From Curvibacter sp. GWA2_64_110 (lineage in GTDB: Bacteria > Pseudomonadota > Gammaproteobacteria > Burkholderiales > Burkholderiaceae_C): a stretch of 64,000 bases of DNA. The notes below the pieces were generated by a model. That model was not told the origin of the DNA and made no database searches. It saw only the letters and a program-made list of their open reading frames with translations. Position 1 is the stretch's first letter. The number at the start of each line of letters is the position of its first letter. This document shows positions 28,065-36,236 of this stretch, piece after piece. The stretch is taken from the NCBI GenBank assembly GCA_001797315.1, contig MGPC01000006.1, positions 40,087 to 104,086 on the forward strand, in the 5' to 3' direction. The translations under genes and the position numbers were made by a program.

Positions 28065-29051
28065 ATGCCTCCACCCGCCACCGCCACCACCACCGCCCCA
28101 GCAAACACCGAAAAGGCTCGCTTGGTCGAAGAGATCTTGCGCCCGCAACAGGTCTTTTACGACATCGCAGATGCCTTCTCTGGCTGGGGAGAAGGCGGAA
28201 AAAGAGTCTCTGAAGAGTTCAAGGCCAAGAAGGAAGCCGAAGTTGCGCGCCTGATGGCACTTGCGCTGTCCGAATTGCAGGCCATGCGAGCGAACCAGAT
28301 CGCACAAGCCAAGGCACAAGAAGCCGCCCGCATTGAAGCGGAGAAACGACGCAAGACCGAGGTCGAACAGAAGGCTGCTCAGAAGGAGGCCGCGAAGTTC
28401 TACAACCAGGCGAGCGCCAAAGCAGATTTCAGCTACTGGGCCACGATGGATTACTGGAGTTTCGATGAAGCTCTGGCCTTGCTGCTGGGCAAGGATCCAC
28501 GCGTACTCACCCGTTCCGCGATGAAGCGCGAATTGGCGCCGGAATTCAGCCTACTGGCCTTGGCTCAACCGCAGCAGCGCCCGAAGTCCGAGCTCCTTCG
28601 TCGGTATGAGGATCTTCGCAGCGTGGCGGAACGTGCCGCAGCCATGAAGCCGGCGCAGCTGCGCCCCGTTGACGTGGTGCTTTGGGCGGGTCGTTCTGGC
28701 GCCACCACACCACCGGAGGAACTTGTGCAAGCCCTGCTTGCCCGAGCTAAGCGCTCTCAGCCCAAAGAATCTCAGAGCACACAAACTTCAGCCCCCCCTA
28801 AACCGGACGCCTTAGCAGTCGCGACCATAGAGGTGGCACCAACGGAGTCGGAACCCACGCCTCACCCAGGAACCCCAAAAAGATGGGATGCGGAAGCACT
28901 GCGGGAACTCGAAACGAAGCGGCGAGAACTGGGCACAGCGAAAGCGGCAAAGCATTTCGGCATTACTGCAGCAAGAGTCCGGCAACTGCTCCCTCAAGAA
29001 AAGCCTACCCCAACGGCCTCAAATCCATTCAATTTGGGTCTACGTAAGTAA
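28065..29051 (+). CDS. Coiled-coil protein with C-terminal HTH, unknown function
   Basis: 328 residues. A Pro/Thr/Ala-rich start is followed by a long charged coiled coil (about residues 45-120, e.g. AQEAARIEAEKRRKTEVEQK), then a conserved-looking block FSYWATMDYWSFDEALALLL that I have seen in phage and plasmid proteins of unknown role, a Pro-rich linker, and a C-terminal helix-turn-helix-like segment (AAKHFGITAARVRQLLP, near residues 295-312). It follows the palindrome cluster and could bind it. It overlaps the convergent Tiki/TraB-like gene by 23 bp. Confidence 0.65.
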   Translation: MPPPATATTTAPANTEKARLVEEILRPQQVFYDIADAFSGWGEGGKRVSEEFKAKKEAEVARLMALALSELQAMRANQIAQAKAQEAARIEAEKRRKTEVEQKAAQKEAAKFYNQASAKADFSYWATMDYWSFDEALALLLGKDPRVLTRSAMKRELAPEFSLLALAQPQQRPKSELLRRYEDLRSVAERAAAMKPAQLRPVDVVLWAGRSGATTPPEELVQALLARAKRSQPKESQSTQTSAPPKPDALAVATIEVAPTESEPTPHPGTPKRWDAEALRELETKRRELGTAKAAKHFGITAARVRQLLPQEKPTPTASNPFNLGLRK

Positions 29052-29691
29052 AGGACCAATCAATCAGGCCAGCTTCCGCACCATCGCGTGCTCTTATTGC
29101 CTTGACGATGCTTGCCTTGTGGGCCGAACCAACCAAAAAGACTCCCGTATCAAAGGCATGATCCCGGCAATATTCGTAGATATTGCGGACCATTTCCGCT
29201 TCACGTCGCTTCATGGCTTCGCGCCAACACTGCAGTCCACGGATTAGGTCCGGATTGCCAGTCGCCCTGATGGTCAGGTCTTCAATCTCCTCGATGCTCT
29301 CCGTCGTTTTCTCGAAAACAACGCTATTTAGATATTGAAAACCTTGCTGATGCGTTAGGGTTTCGCGCTCGTCTAAGAGGTTTAGATACGTTTGGCTTGT
29401 CCCCTCCACGACGTCAAATATCCTATCCATCGTGAAACGAAGATCAACCGTTGCTTCGTTGTCGTTGAATTGATCGACCGGAACCTGTCGGGGTGACTCG
29501 GATTCGCGAAATTTTGTAATCGCCTGCGCTTCAAGGGTTTGTCGGGACTTGTAGTACGCATCAAAATCGGTCGGACGGACTTCTTCGAAGATAACTTCGG
29601 GGCTAATAGCTCGAAGAATCTTTAGCAGTTCCGCAACGGTACAGCGTCCATTCTCACGGTGTACCGAACAGACAAGCGTAATCTTGTGCAT
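29029..29691 (-). CDS. Tiki/TraB-like superfamily protein
   Basis: About 220 residues from the ATG at 29691 (MHKITLVCSVHRENG); the frame is open to 29784 but family-like sequence begins at this Met. The N-terminal strand with a histidine (LVCSVHRENGRC), the following PEVIFEEVRP with two glutamates and the late VFLVGSAHKASI motif match the two-histidine pattern of the TraB/GumN/ChaN/Tiki fold. Proteins of this fold include metalloproteases and haem binders; I recall short relatives in bacterial accessory regions. The ribosome-binding site is weak. It is a single leftward gene between rightward island genes, so probably cargo. Confidence 0.5.
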   Translation of the reverse strand: MHKITLVCSVHRENGRCTVAELLKILRAISPEVIFEEVRPTDFDAYYKSRQTLEAQAITKFRESESPRQVPVDQFNDNEATVDLRFTMDRIFDVVEGTSQTYLNLLDERETLTHQQGFQYLNSVVFEKTTESIEEIEDLTIRATGNPDLIRGLQCWREAMKRREAEMVRNIYEYCRDHAFDTGVFLVGSAHKASIVKAIRARDGAEAGLIDWSFTYVDPN

Positions 29692-29822
29692 CTTGGATTG
29701 AGACCAAAGCCCAAACAAATCGAATCGGCTTCCGCACATGGCTAAAGGCAGATGGCCGCACCCGGTTTCCCATTGGGAACACACGTCGAACCCCTCATTT
29801 ATAGCCGCAATGGAGCCCTTAC

Positions 29823-29932
29823 GGCCTTACGCTTTGCCGCCCGTTAGGCCTTACGCGAGTCGCTGAAAGCTAGATTTCATGCGGGTTTGCGAGAGGTTCG
29901 GCCGTACGCCTTGACCGCAAGCGGCCTTACGC
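29823..29932. repeat. Iteron-like GGCCTTACGC repeats before the replication operon
   Basis: Three exact copies of GGCCTTACGC (29823-29832, 29847-29856, 29923-29932) and one with a single mismatch, GGCCGTACGC (29900-29909). Starts are spaced 24, 53 and 23 bp apart. All face the same way, upstream of the HTH/Rep operon. Arrays like this serve as replication iterons or as operator sites. Confidence 0.65.
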
Positions 29933-29973
29933 CCGGATTGTTCGCCCATGTTCAACACGCCTGGTGCGAAAAC

Positions 29974-30192
29974 ATGGCAAACGCAATCCGCTTCACTACC
30001 CCGCTAGACCGGGAAACCCGCTCGGCCCTCCCCACCCCGGAGGCCGCCTTCCACCTGAACCGCGCCCAGCAGACACTGCGCCTTTGGGCCATGCGGGAAA
30101 ACGGTCCGATCCGGCCTATCCGGATCCACGGCCGGTTGGCCTGGCCGGTTTCCGAACTTCGTCGCCTCCTGAACGTACGTACGGCACCATGA
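29974..30192 (+). CDS. Small HTH (AlpA/excisionase-like) protein
   Basis: 72 residues from the ATG at 29974. The core reads ALPTPEAAFHLNRAQQTLRLWA then GRLAWPVSELRRLL, the layout of a winged helix of the MerR/AlpA/excisionase kind: a helix-turn-helix, a beta wing and a C-terminal helix. Its stop overlaps the Rep start (ATGA), so the two are translationally coupled. It may act as excisionase, as regulator of the upstream repeats, or both; the sequence does not decide. Confidence 0.7.
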   Translation: MANAIRFTTPLDRETRSALPTPEAAFHLNRAQQTLRLWAMRENGPIRPIRIHGRLAWPVSELRRLLNVRTAP

Positions 30193-31988
30193 ACGCCGGA
30201 TTTCCGAGGTCCCGTACATACGGACATCGAACCCGAATTCCTTCGGACACCGAGTGGACCCAAAGCCGGGTTGCCACGCTGCCGCCTCGCTGGGCCAGGC
30301 GCCTCCTTACCGCCTGGGACCGCCTGCACCCCACCGACCCGCGTAGGGCGAACGTGGAACTCCGGGAGGCTACGGCAGCACTGCTCCAGGTACGGATACC
30401 CCTAGACGCCTCCGACGCGACCATTTGTGAGGCCGCAAAAGAGCTGGCTCGCCGATGTGCAAGCCGTGCTGAGCTCTTCCACGACGCAGAGGCTCTTCGG
30501 GCGGCCATGGAGCGCGTATGCGCAGGCCAGGGCATCGCCCCTCCGCCAAGCAACACAAGAAGCGGCCCAGCCATTGCCCGCATGTGCTGCCCCCTATGGT
30601 GGCGTCGCAAGCTCAGGAAGCATCATGGGCATACCGTGGAGTCCGCTGCCATCCTGCTGGGCCGGGTTTCCAGAAACCGGGATCTCTACGTCAGCAATGA
30701 ACGCCTAGAGGCTCGGCTGCAGCAGAACAGGCGCAATGCCGCCTCCCTGGAAGCCACCACGGCAACAAACGAGCTAGGACAGGCATTTACCCTGGCTGAG
30801 CTGGCGGGTAAGAGCACAGCAAAAAAGTCCATCCGTCGAGACGAGCTCATGACCCGGATCGCAGGATTCGAGCGCATCGCCCGCGATTTGGGGCATGTGG
30901 GGCTTTTCATCACCATCACCTGCCCTAGCCGCTTTCACCGATTCCGTACGGTCAACGACGGGAAGATCATCACCGACAACCCGAGCTACGACCCCAAAGA
31001 GTCCCCGAAGACGGGGCAACAGTACCTAGCCAAGATCTGGACTCACATCCGTGCCGAGCTCAAGCGCAAAGGCATTTCCCCGTACGGGATACGCGTGGCA
31101 GAACCTCAGCACGATGGAACGCCTCATTGGCATCTGCTTCTGTTCTGCAAACAGGAAGATCAAGACACCGTTTGCCGCGTGCTCGGCAAGCACGCATTGA
31201 AAGACAGTCCCAACGAGCCGGGCGCCGACCAGCATCGTTGCCTCATTAAGACCATCGACTGGACTAAAGGTAGCGCCGCTGGATACGTTGCGAAGTACAT
31301 CTCCAAGAACATTGACGGCGAGCACGTAGGTGACGACCTGAACGGGCGCCCAGCTACGGAGACTGCGCAGCGCGTTGAGGCTTGGGCCGCGAACTGGGGA
31401 ATCCGACAGTTCCAGCAGATAGGCGGACCACCTGTCGGCCCGTGGAGAGAGCTTCGGCGCATCAAGTCACTTCCAGCAAACGCACCGGATCATCTGAAAC
31501 GAGCTCACAACGCAGCCAACAAGACCGCCGTCTTCGAGGGTCGGGAGAAGGCCTCTGTCGCATGGGACCACTACTGCCAGGCGCAAGGCGGCGTATTCTG
31601 CGGGCGGAAGGCTTGTATCAAGCTCGCCATGTTTACGCCTGGAAAGCTTGGTCTGTACGGCGATGACGCCTCTCCCCGGCCCTACGGCATTGAGACGACT
31701 TCAATTGAGCGATACCAGGAACCGGGGCGCATCGGCCAATGGATGAAACGGACCGTTCACTGGATCGTTGAATCAGACCGGCATGAGTGGACGATTCAAC
31801 GCGGCCCAACAAAGGCACAACCGACGAGGAGTTCTGACGCGGAGAGGTCGGAGACCTCGGAGCCTTGGACTTGTGTCAATAACTGTACGGACGTAGAAGA
31901 CGCGGAGGTGTACAGCTCAGTTCCTCAAGCGTGTTGTCAGCGCGATGCAATTCACTTGGCTCACTTCCACCTGGTCACGAGTAAATAG
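30189..31988 (+). CDS. P2 gpA-like HUH replication initiator
   Basis: 599 residues from the ATG at 30189, which overlaps the stop of the HTH gene. The centre carries the HUH endonuclease features of the phage replication gene A family: FITITCPSRFH (motif 1), a GTPHWHLLLFC metal-binding motif (HxH), and YVAKYISKNIDG with two tyrosines four residues apart, the P2 gpA-type nicking pair. Proteins of this family nick the origin and start rolling-circle replication. The presence of iteron-like repeats upstream fits a self-replicating excised form. The last about 70 residues are low-complexity and polar. Confidence 0.85.
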   Translation: MNAGFPRSRTYGHRTRIPSDTEWTQSRVATLPPRWARRLLTAWDRLHPTDPRRANVELREATAALLQVRIPLDASDATICEAAKELARRCASRAELFHDAEALRAAMERVCAGQGIAPPPSNTRSGPAIARMCCPLWWRRKLRKHHGHTVESAAILLGRVSRNRDLYVSNERLEARLQQNRRNAASLEATTATNELGQAFTLAELAGKSTAKKSIRRDELMTRIAGFERIARDLGHVGLFITITCPSRFHRFRTVNDGKIITDNPSYDPKESPKTGQQYLAKIWTHIRAELKRKGISPYGIRVAEPQHDGTPHWHLLLFCKQEDQDTVCRVLGKHALKDSPNEPGADQHRCLIKTIDWTKGSAAGYVAKYISKNIDGEHVGDDLNGRPATETAQRVEAWAANWGIRQFQQIGGPPVGPWRELRRIKSLPANAPDHLKRAHNAANKTAVFEGREKASVAWDHYCQAQGGVFCGRKACIKLAMFTPGKLGLYGDDASPRPYGIETTSIERYQEPGRIGQWMKRTVHWIVESDRHEWTIQRGPTKAQPTRSSDAERSETSEPWTCVNNCTDVEDAEVYSSVPQACCQRDAIHLAHFHLVTSK

Positions 31989-32018
31989 AACCCTCCATCA
32001 GGATCCATACCGGACGGC

Positions 32019-33413
32019 TTAACGTACTCGCTTGGTAGTTCGCTTTTTAGGAGAAGAACCTTCGGGCCTCGGGCCGTCACTAAAGAGCTGCGCCTGTTGC
32101 CTAGCACTATGAGCATCTTTGTTACGCACGACATCCATTAAGATTTCAACAGCAAGAGTAATGCTGTCTACGTCTCTTTGAGTAAGGCTTTGGGGCATCT
32201 CTACAGAAGGACTAACGGCTTCATCATGCTTATCCCGATCGGGCTCGGTCAGACGCATTTGGCAAGATGCGCCGGGGAGCACCTCCACGGTTAGAGCTCG
32301 AGGCGTTAATTTGACCAACTCCTTTACCCATTCCGTTGGCCGATTCTGATCTCTAATGAGTTGATACTCTATCCAGCCCAAGTCCACTGCGGGGGGATCT
32401 GTGAGAGAAAAGGGCGCTCGGATCATTCGATCGACGGCGGTGCACGCACGCATCCATCGACTATCCCAGCAAGTCGGTCCGCCAAGACCCGCGAAAAGCC
32501 CGGTCCAAGCATATATGCTTGGAAATGTATTCTCGAAGTCTTCAAGTAGCGAAATATGCGTGGTGCCTTGGCCTACCCAAAATGCGAAGGCTGCCAAATA
32601 CATCGGCGCCCGAGAGCGAAGTTGTTTGCTGGAACTTGCCTCCTGGACCAGCTTTAGTGAGGCATTTTCAAATTCCAAAACCCGCTGTTCGATCGGACCT
32701 GACGACATCTTTCGCACGTCAATCTTCAAAAGCTCAAGGTCAGAAATGATGCCTCTTGGACCCGCTGGGTCCAATGCGCTCATAATAACGTGAACTACAT
32801 CGGCAATTTCGCTGGGGCGCTGCCCCCCACCTTCAGCCAGGCTCCATATTGGCTGAAGCGTTTCAACCGAAATCGCCTTTTTTGAAAACAACATGTCGTT
32901 TTCTATTACTGAGAGCCGCTGTCTCAGCATCTCAGTCGCCCTCTCGGAGCCACCGTAAAGCATGCTCGTTCGGGCCATGGGGTAACTAAAGCAGCCCAGT
33001 GCTCTAGACACCGGCATCTTGTCAACAGAGCTCGGCCTTTGACCTTGCGATGCCATCTCACCAAGAATCACACTCGACCAAATGAAGTCCTCGTTTAACT
33101 CCTTGTGCCTGGCAACAAATTCGGTGGATATCTGATAGTCCTCCAGACTCAGCAGCCTCACTGCCTGCGTAATCGGAAAAACCTCAGGAGCGTAAGTCGC
33201 GATCCAACCCAAGAGTTCAGGAGCCTCGCTATCTCGAACTACGACAAGACTTGGCTTTCCCCTTGAGGTATCTTGATAGCCAACAACGAAACTCCCGTTT
33301 ACTGGAAGCATAAAGTTCGGACTTTTCACCAGAGAAGTGCGACTGCCCCACGAGTAGATGGACTTCACAACTTCTGCAGGTGCCTCCGCAATCCAATGTA
33401 GGTTCAATTGCAT
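32019..33413 (-). CDS. Unknown 464-residue partner protein of the kinase/helicase operon
   Basis: 464 residues, third gene of the leftward operon, starting eight bp after the helicase stop with AAGGA five bases before the ATG. I recognise no domain. Visible: a mixed N-terminal region with FVVGYQDTSRGKPSLVVV (possible beta hairpins), a mostly helical middle, WVGQGTTHISLLED and TCWDSRWMRACTAVDRM with aromatic/Cys content, and a strongly basic C-terminal tail (SSPKKRTTKRVR) that could contact nucleic acid. No signal peptide or membrane segment. It is convergent with the Rep gene, with a 30-bp gap. Possible effector or sensor of a defence module, by context only. Confidence 0.75.
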   Translation of the reverse strand: MQLNLHWIAEAPAEVVKSIYSWGSRTSLVKSPNFMLPVNGSFVVGYQDTSRGKPSLVVVRDSEAPELLGWIATYAPEVFPITQAVRLLSLEDYQISTEFVARHKELNEDFIWSSVILGEMASQGQRPSSVDKMPVSRALGCFSYPMARTSMLYGGSERATEMLRQRLSVIENDMLFSKKAISVETLQPIWSLAEGGGQRPSEIADVVHVIMSALDPAGPRGIISDLELLKIDVRKMSSGPIEQRVLEFENASLKLVQEASSSKQLRSRAPMYLAAFAFWVGQGTTHISLLEDFENTFPSIYAWTGLFAGLGGPTCWDSRWMRACTAVDRMIRAPFSLTDPPAVDLGWIEYQLIRDQNRPTEWVKELVKLTPRALTVEVLPGASCQMRLTEPDRDKHDEAVSPSVEMPQSLTQRDVDSITLAVEILMDVVRNKDAHSARQQAQLFSDGPRPEGSSPKKRTTKRVR

Positions 33414-33421
33414 ACCAATCC

Positions 33422-34561
33422 TTAGAACACAGCGCCAATTTCGGGGATTTCCTCGGCCGCGAATGCGGTTGCCATCGCGGCAGGTAATTTTCCGGCGTAG
33501 TAAACACGAAGCGAGGTCTTCGCCCTTGTGACCGCAGTGAATTGCAGAGTACGCTTTCCAAGTGGCCCTTGGTACATTCGTTCCGCGGCAACTATATTCA
33601 CCACACGAAACTCCATGCCTTTGGCCGAATGGCAGGTCACCACGAAGACTCTTTTACCGTCTGGAAAGTCTCTTCCATCTTGGCCGTGATATTCCACCAA
33701 ACCTCCAAACTCTGCAGAGTCGAGAGACTTGCGGACTGCATCTAAGACGCCATGCTTGAAGGTCGGGAGCAATACTCCAACAGTCTCACCTGGAAAGGAT
33801 TTCAGCTGCACTCTAACGTTTTCAACCAGCTTAAGGCACTGCTCATTGAGGTCTGCACATTTCACCACTTCTGCGGTAGACGGCAGCTTCTCGTCATATT
33901 GGCATCGCTGTAGAAGCGTGGGCTGCCCCGCATCCGGGGGGTAAATCGAATCCGCCACGCGGCAGATGGCTCGGCCGATTCGGTAGTGAAATTGAAGCAC
34001 CCTCTCCGAGTAGCCAGCTGCCTTCGCGGCCGCCACCCCATTCCCCGCATAGATCGATTGGCGTGTATCCCCTGCAACCATTATGCGTGGCGATAGCCGC
34101 TCAAGAACTGACAACTCAGGTCCTTCTAGGTCTTGCACTTCATCGATGGCAATTGCGTCATAAAAACCGTTTGGCAGTTGTTGTGTGATGGCGGCCAAGT
34201 GTTGCGAGAAATACTTTCGACTTTCCTCATATTGTTCTGGAACGTCCTTTAGCAAATCTGGTCGATAGTCCGCAGCAACGTCATAGGCCCATCTGCGGTA
34301 AGTCTTTATTTGCTCCGGCTCGATGATTTTTTTTGGCCCAATTCCAGTCCTGATGAACTCCGAGAGAGAGCGGCCAACTGTTAGGAAAAGGACGTTCTTC
34401 TTGCCAGCCACTGCCAGCCATTTCAGCCGGAGGAGGAGCAGGTTCGTCTTGCCACTTCCAGGTGGTCCAAGAATGATGTATTTTCCCTCCTGAGGCAGAT
34501 TCACTACTGCCTTTTGCTCGTCAATGAGATCTTTCTCCTCTTTCCACCAGCTCCCCTGCAT
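33422..34561 (-). CDS. Compact UvrD/Rep-like SF1 helicase
   Basis: 379 residues from the ATG at 34561, chosen because GGAGG lies five bases before it and the kinase stop is one base upstream; an in-frame ATG at 34609 would overlap the kinase. SF1A motifs in order: Walker A LGPPGSGKT (31-39), motif II AIDEVQD (138-144), motif III GDTRQSIY (164-171), an FHYR motif IV, motif V CHSAKGMEF and motif VI FTAVTRAK. At about half the length of UvrD it lacks room for large 1B/2B insertions. It lies between the kinase and the unknown protein, as in multi-gene defence operons that pair UvrD-like helicases with effectors. Confidence 0.88.
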   Translation of the reverse strand: MQGSWWKEEKDLIDEQKAVVNLPQEGKYIILGPPGSGKTNLLLLRLKWLAVAGKKNVLFLTVGRSLSEFIRTGIGPKKIIEPEQIKTYRRWAYDVAADYRPDLLKDVPEQYEESRKYFSQHLAAITQQLPNGFYDAIAIDEVQDLEGPELSVLERLSPRIMVAGDTRQSIYAGNGVAAAKAAGYSERVLQFHYRIGRAICRVADSIYPPDAGQPTLLQRCQYDEKLPSTAEVVKCADLNEQCLKLVENVRVQLKSFPGETVGVLLPTFKHGVLDAVRKSLDSAEFGGLVEYHGQDGRDFPDGKRVFVVTCHSAKGMEFRVVNIVAAERMYQGPLGKRTLQFTAVTRAKTSLRVYYAGKLPAAMATAFAAEEIPEIGAVF

Positions 34562-34562
34562 T

Positions 34563-35963
34563 TCAGCCTCCCAGTCGGACTTCATCTTGATCAGGCTCAC
34601 CCTGCTCAAGTATCGTTAAAGCGCGCAACAACAGACCTCCTGCCTCTTCGAAAACGGACTGCGCATGCGCTTCGAAGTTCTTACTGCCAGGCGTCATCAC
34701 TGTCACGCCCACCCCATCACGGAACTGGGGCTTACAGGTCTTATGCACCAACGTACCTTGGACCGTCACGTCCGGCTGGAGCCCTGTGCCCTCAGAATCC
34801 TGTGGCCAGTGAATTGCAATTGAAACGTCAAGGGCTCGTTCAGTCGCCGGAAAATGCAGTCGCAGGACGGAACATAAAGGCTCATTGTTGACAGAAATAT
34901 TCTCAATAGGAACATCTGAGAAATTCTCTTTAACGAGCCTGTAAACGGAATCAAATAATGAACGGGCAACATCGCGTCGTTCTAACTCCTGCTTCTGAGA
35001 TTCCTGCTGCTGAGCATGCTGTTTGGTTCGAGCTACACCGAGCGCAGCGAGTCTTTTCTGTATGCTTTTTATATCGGTCGATGGCGGCGCAAACCTATCC
35101 CAATCGACGAGCTTCAACCTTTTGCTCGGATCTTTGGTCAGGCAGTGAAGGGCAAGCGTACGTAGCTCGATCGGCACATCATGCATCCCATCGAAACTCG
35201 GCATCTTCTGCTGAACCGCCAATGCAACTGCGTAGCGGTTTCCCGTCTTCGTCTCCTCATCAAACATCGGAGATCTGGCAATCAAATCATGAAGAACGCC
35301 ACCAACTTGATAGACCGTCAAAGCGCTCCAAAGGTCTGCTGATGGAGGCAATGTTCTGAATAAGTATTCAGGAGAGCTGTACTGAGCAGTGGCAATGAAT
35401 GGTCGCACATGACCGTGGTCAGTGTTATCAAGCCGGTCTTCATCGGTAGACGCTTCCCGAACTACACCGAGATCAATCAGCACAAGCCGGTCAAATCCTG
35501 GAGAAATCAAAATATTTGCCGGCTTAATGTCGCGATGCACCAAGGACTCTGATTCCAGGAACTTCACGGCTTCAATCAGCTGCCCCATTAACGGGTAGAT
35601 AGATGCTCGCGGCACATCAGCCAATACCTTCACCAAGTCTTTCCAAGGGAAGTACTCCATCTCAATGAAGCAAGTCTCTTCTTCATAAGAGACCTGTCTC
35701 AATTGGACCAAGCTGGAACAGGTATGACCAATTAGCTGACGTTGAAGCTCAATTCTTCTGCGTTCTGCAGCGCCGCCGTCGCCAACGAGAAATTCGGGGA
35801 GATATACCTTGAGCGCGATGTCCCCTGCGTTGGTCTCGGCGTGAAAGACAGCGGCGGATCCACCAAACCCAAGGCGCTCCTTCAATTTATAGCCGCGATG
35901 ACCTGCGTATGTCTCGCATCTCTTTCGAAGATCCTCAAGCTGGACCTCAGTCATCTCCGCCAT
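34563..35963 (-). CDS. Island-encoded Ser/Thr protein kinase with C-terminal extension
   Basis: 466 residues from the ATG at 35963 (MAEMTEVQ), preceded by AAGGGGGG; longer starts up to 36041 exist. Kinase motifs: glycine loop LGFGGSAAVF (31-40), Lys52 in IALKVYL, HRDIKPAN (143-150), DLG in place of DFG (164-166) and SPE in the APE position (197-199), so it should be catalytically competent. A short Gln-rich coiled coil (about 315-340) leads to a C-terminal domain of about 120 residues that I do not recognise. It is the first gene of the three-gene operon and unrelated in detail to the housekeeping kinase at 20072-21079. Confidence 0.88.
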   Translation of the reverse strand: MAEMTEVQLEDLRKRCETYAGHRGYKLKERLGFGGSAAVFHAETNAGDIALKVYLPEFLVGDGGAAERRRIELQRQLIGHTCSSLVQLRQVSYEEETCFIEMEYFPWKDLVKVLADVPRASIYPLMGQLIEAVKFLESESLVHRDIKPANILISPGFDRLVLIDLGVVREASTDEDRLDNTDHGHVRPFIATAQYSSPEYLFRTLPPSADLWSALTVYQVGGVLHDLIARSPMFDEETKTGNRYAVALAVQQKMPSFDGMHDVPIELRTLALHCLTKDPSKRLKLVDWDRFAPPSTDIKSIQKRLAALGVARTKQHAQQQESQKQELERRDVARSLFDSVYRLVKENFSDVPIENISVNNEPLCSVLRLHFPATERALDVSIAIHWPQDSEGTGLQPDVTVQGTLVHKTCKPQFRDGVGVTVMTPGSKNFEAHAQSVFEEAGGLLLRALTILEQGEPDQDEVRLGG

Positions 35964-36058
35964 TTGCCCCCCCTTAGACCACATGCTCGTATCTTTCGTA
36001 CTGTACTGCTCTCCACCAGAACTCACGACCCGAGTAAACACTGACCTGCCCGCCCCAA

Positions 36059-36079
36059 TGGCTACATGATGGCTACATG
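36059..36079 (+). repeat. Right copy of paired TGGCTACATG repeats
   Basis: TGGCTACATG-A-TGGCTACATG, differing from the left-end copy (26401-26421) only in the single spacer base. It lies 55 bp inside the right attachment repeat. Confidence 0.6.
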
Positions 36080-36087
36080 ACGGAGAA

Positions 36088-36121
36088 TAAAAAAGGCAAG
36101 CTATAAAATCTATAGCTTGCC
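36088..36121 (-). terminator. Leftward terminator at the island's right end
   Basis: A perfect 11-bp stem GGCAAGCTATA / TATAGCTTGCC with loop AAATC; on the minus strand it is followed by a T run. It lies between the tRNA and the kinase operon, both leftward, so it should stop tRNA transcripts before the cargo. Its core is also an AGCTATA...TATAGCT element like those in the chromosome. Confidence 0.75.
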
Positions 36122-36133
36122 TTCCTTGTATTT

Positions 36134-36212
<79 letters not shown>

Positions 36213-36236
36213 GACCGAAGCGGTGATTGTAAGGGC

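Noticed and set aside
29843..29849. GTTAGGC inside the island as an attC core
   Set aside because: No partner R'' core, L boxes or hairpin surrounds it; it belongs to the GGCCTTACGC repeat array.
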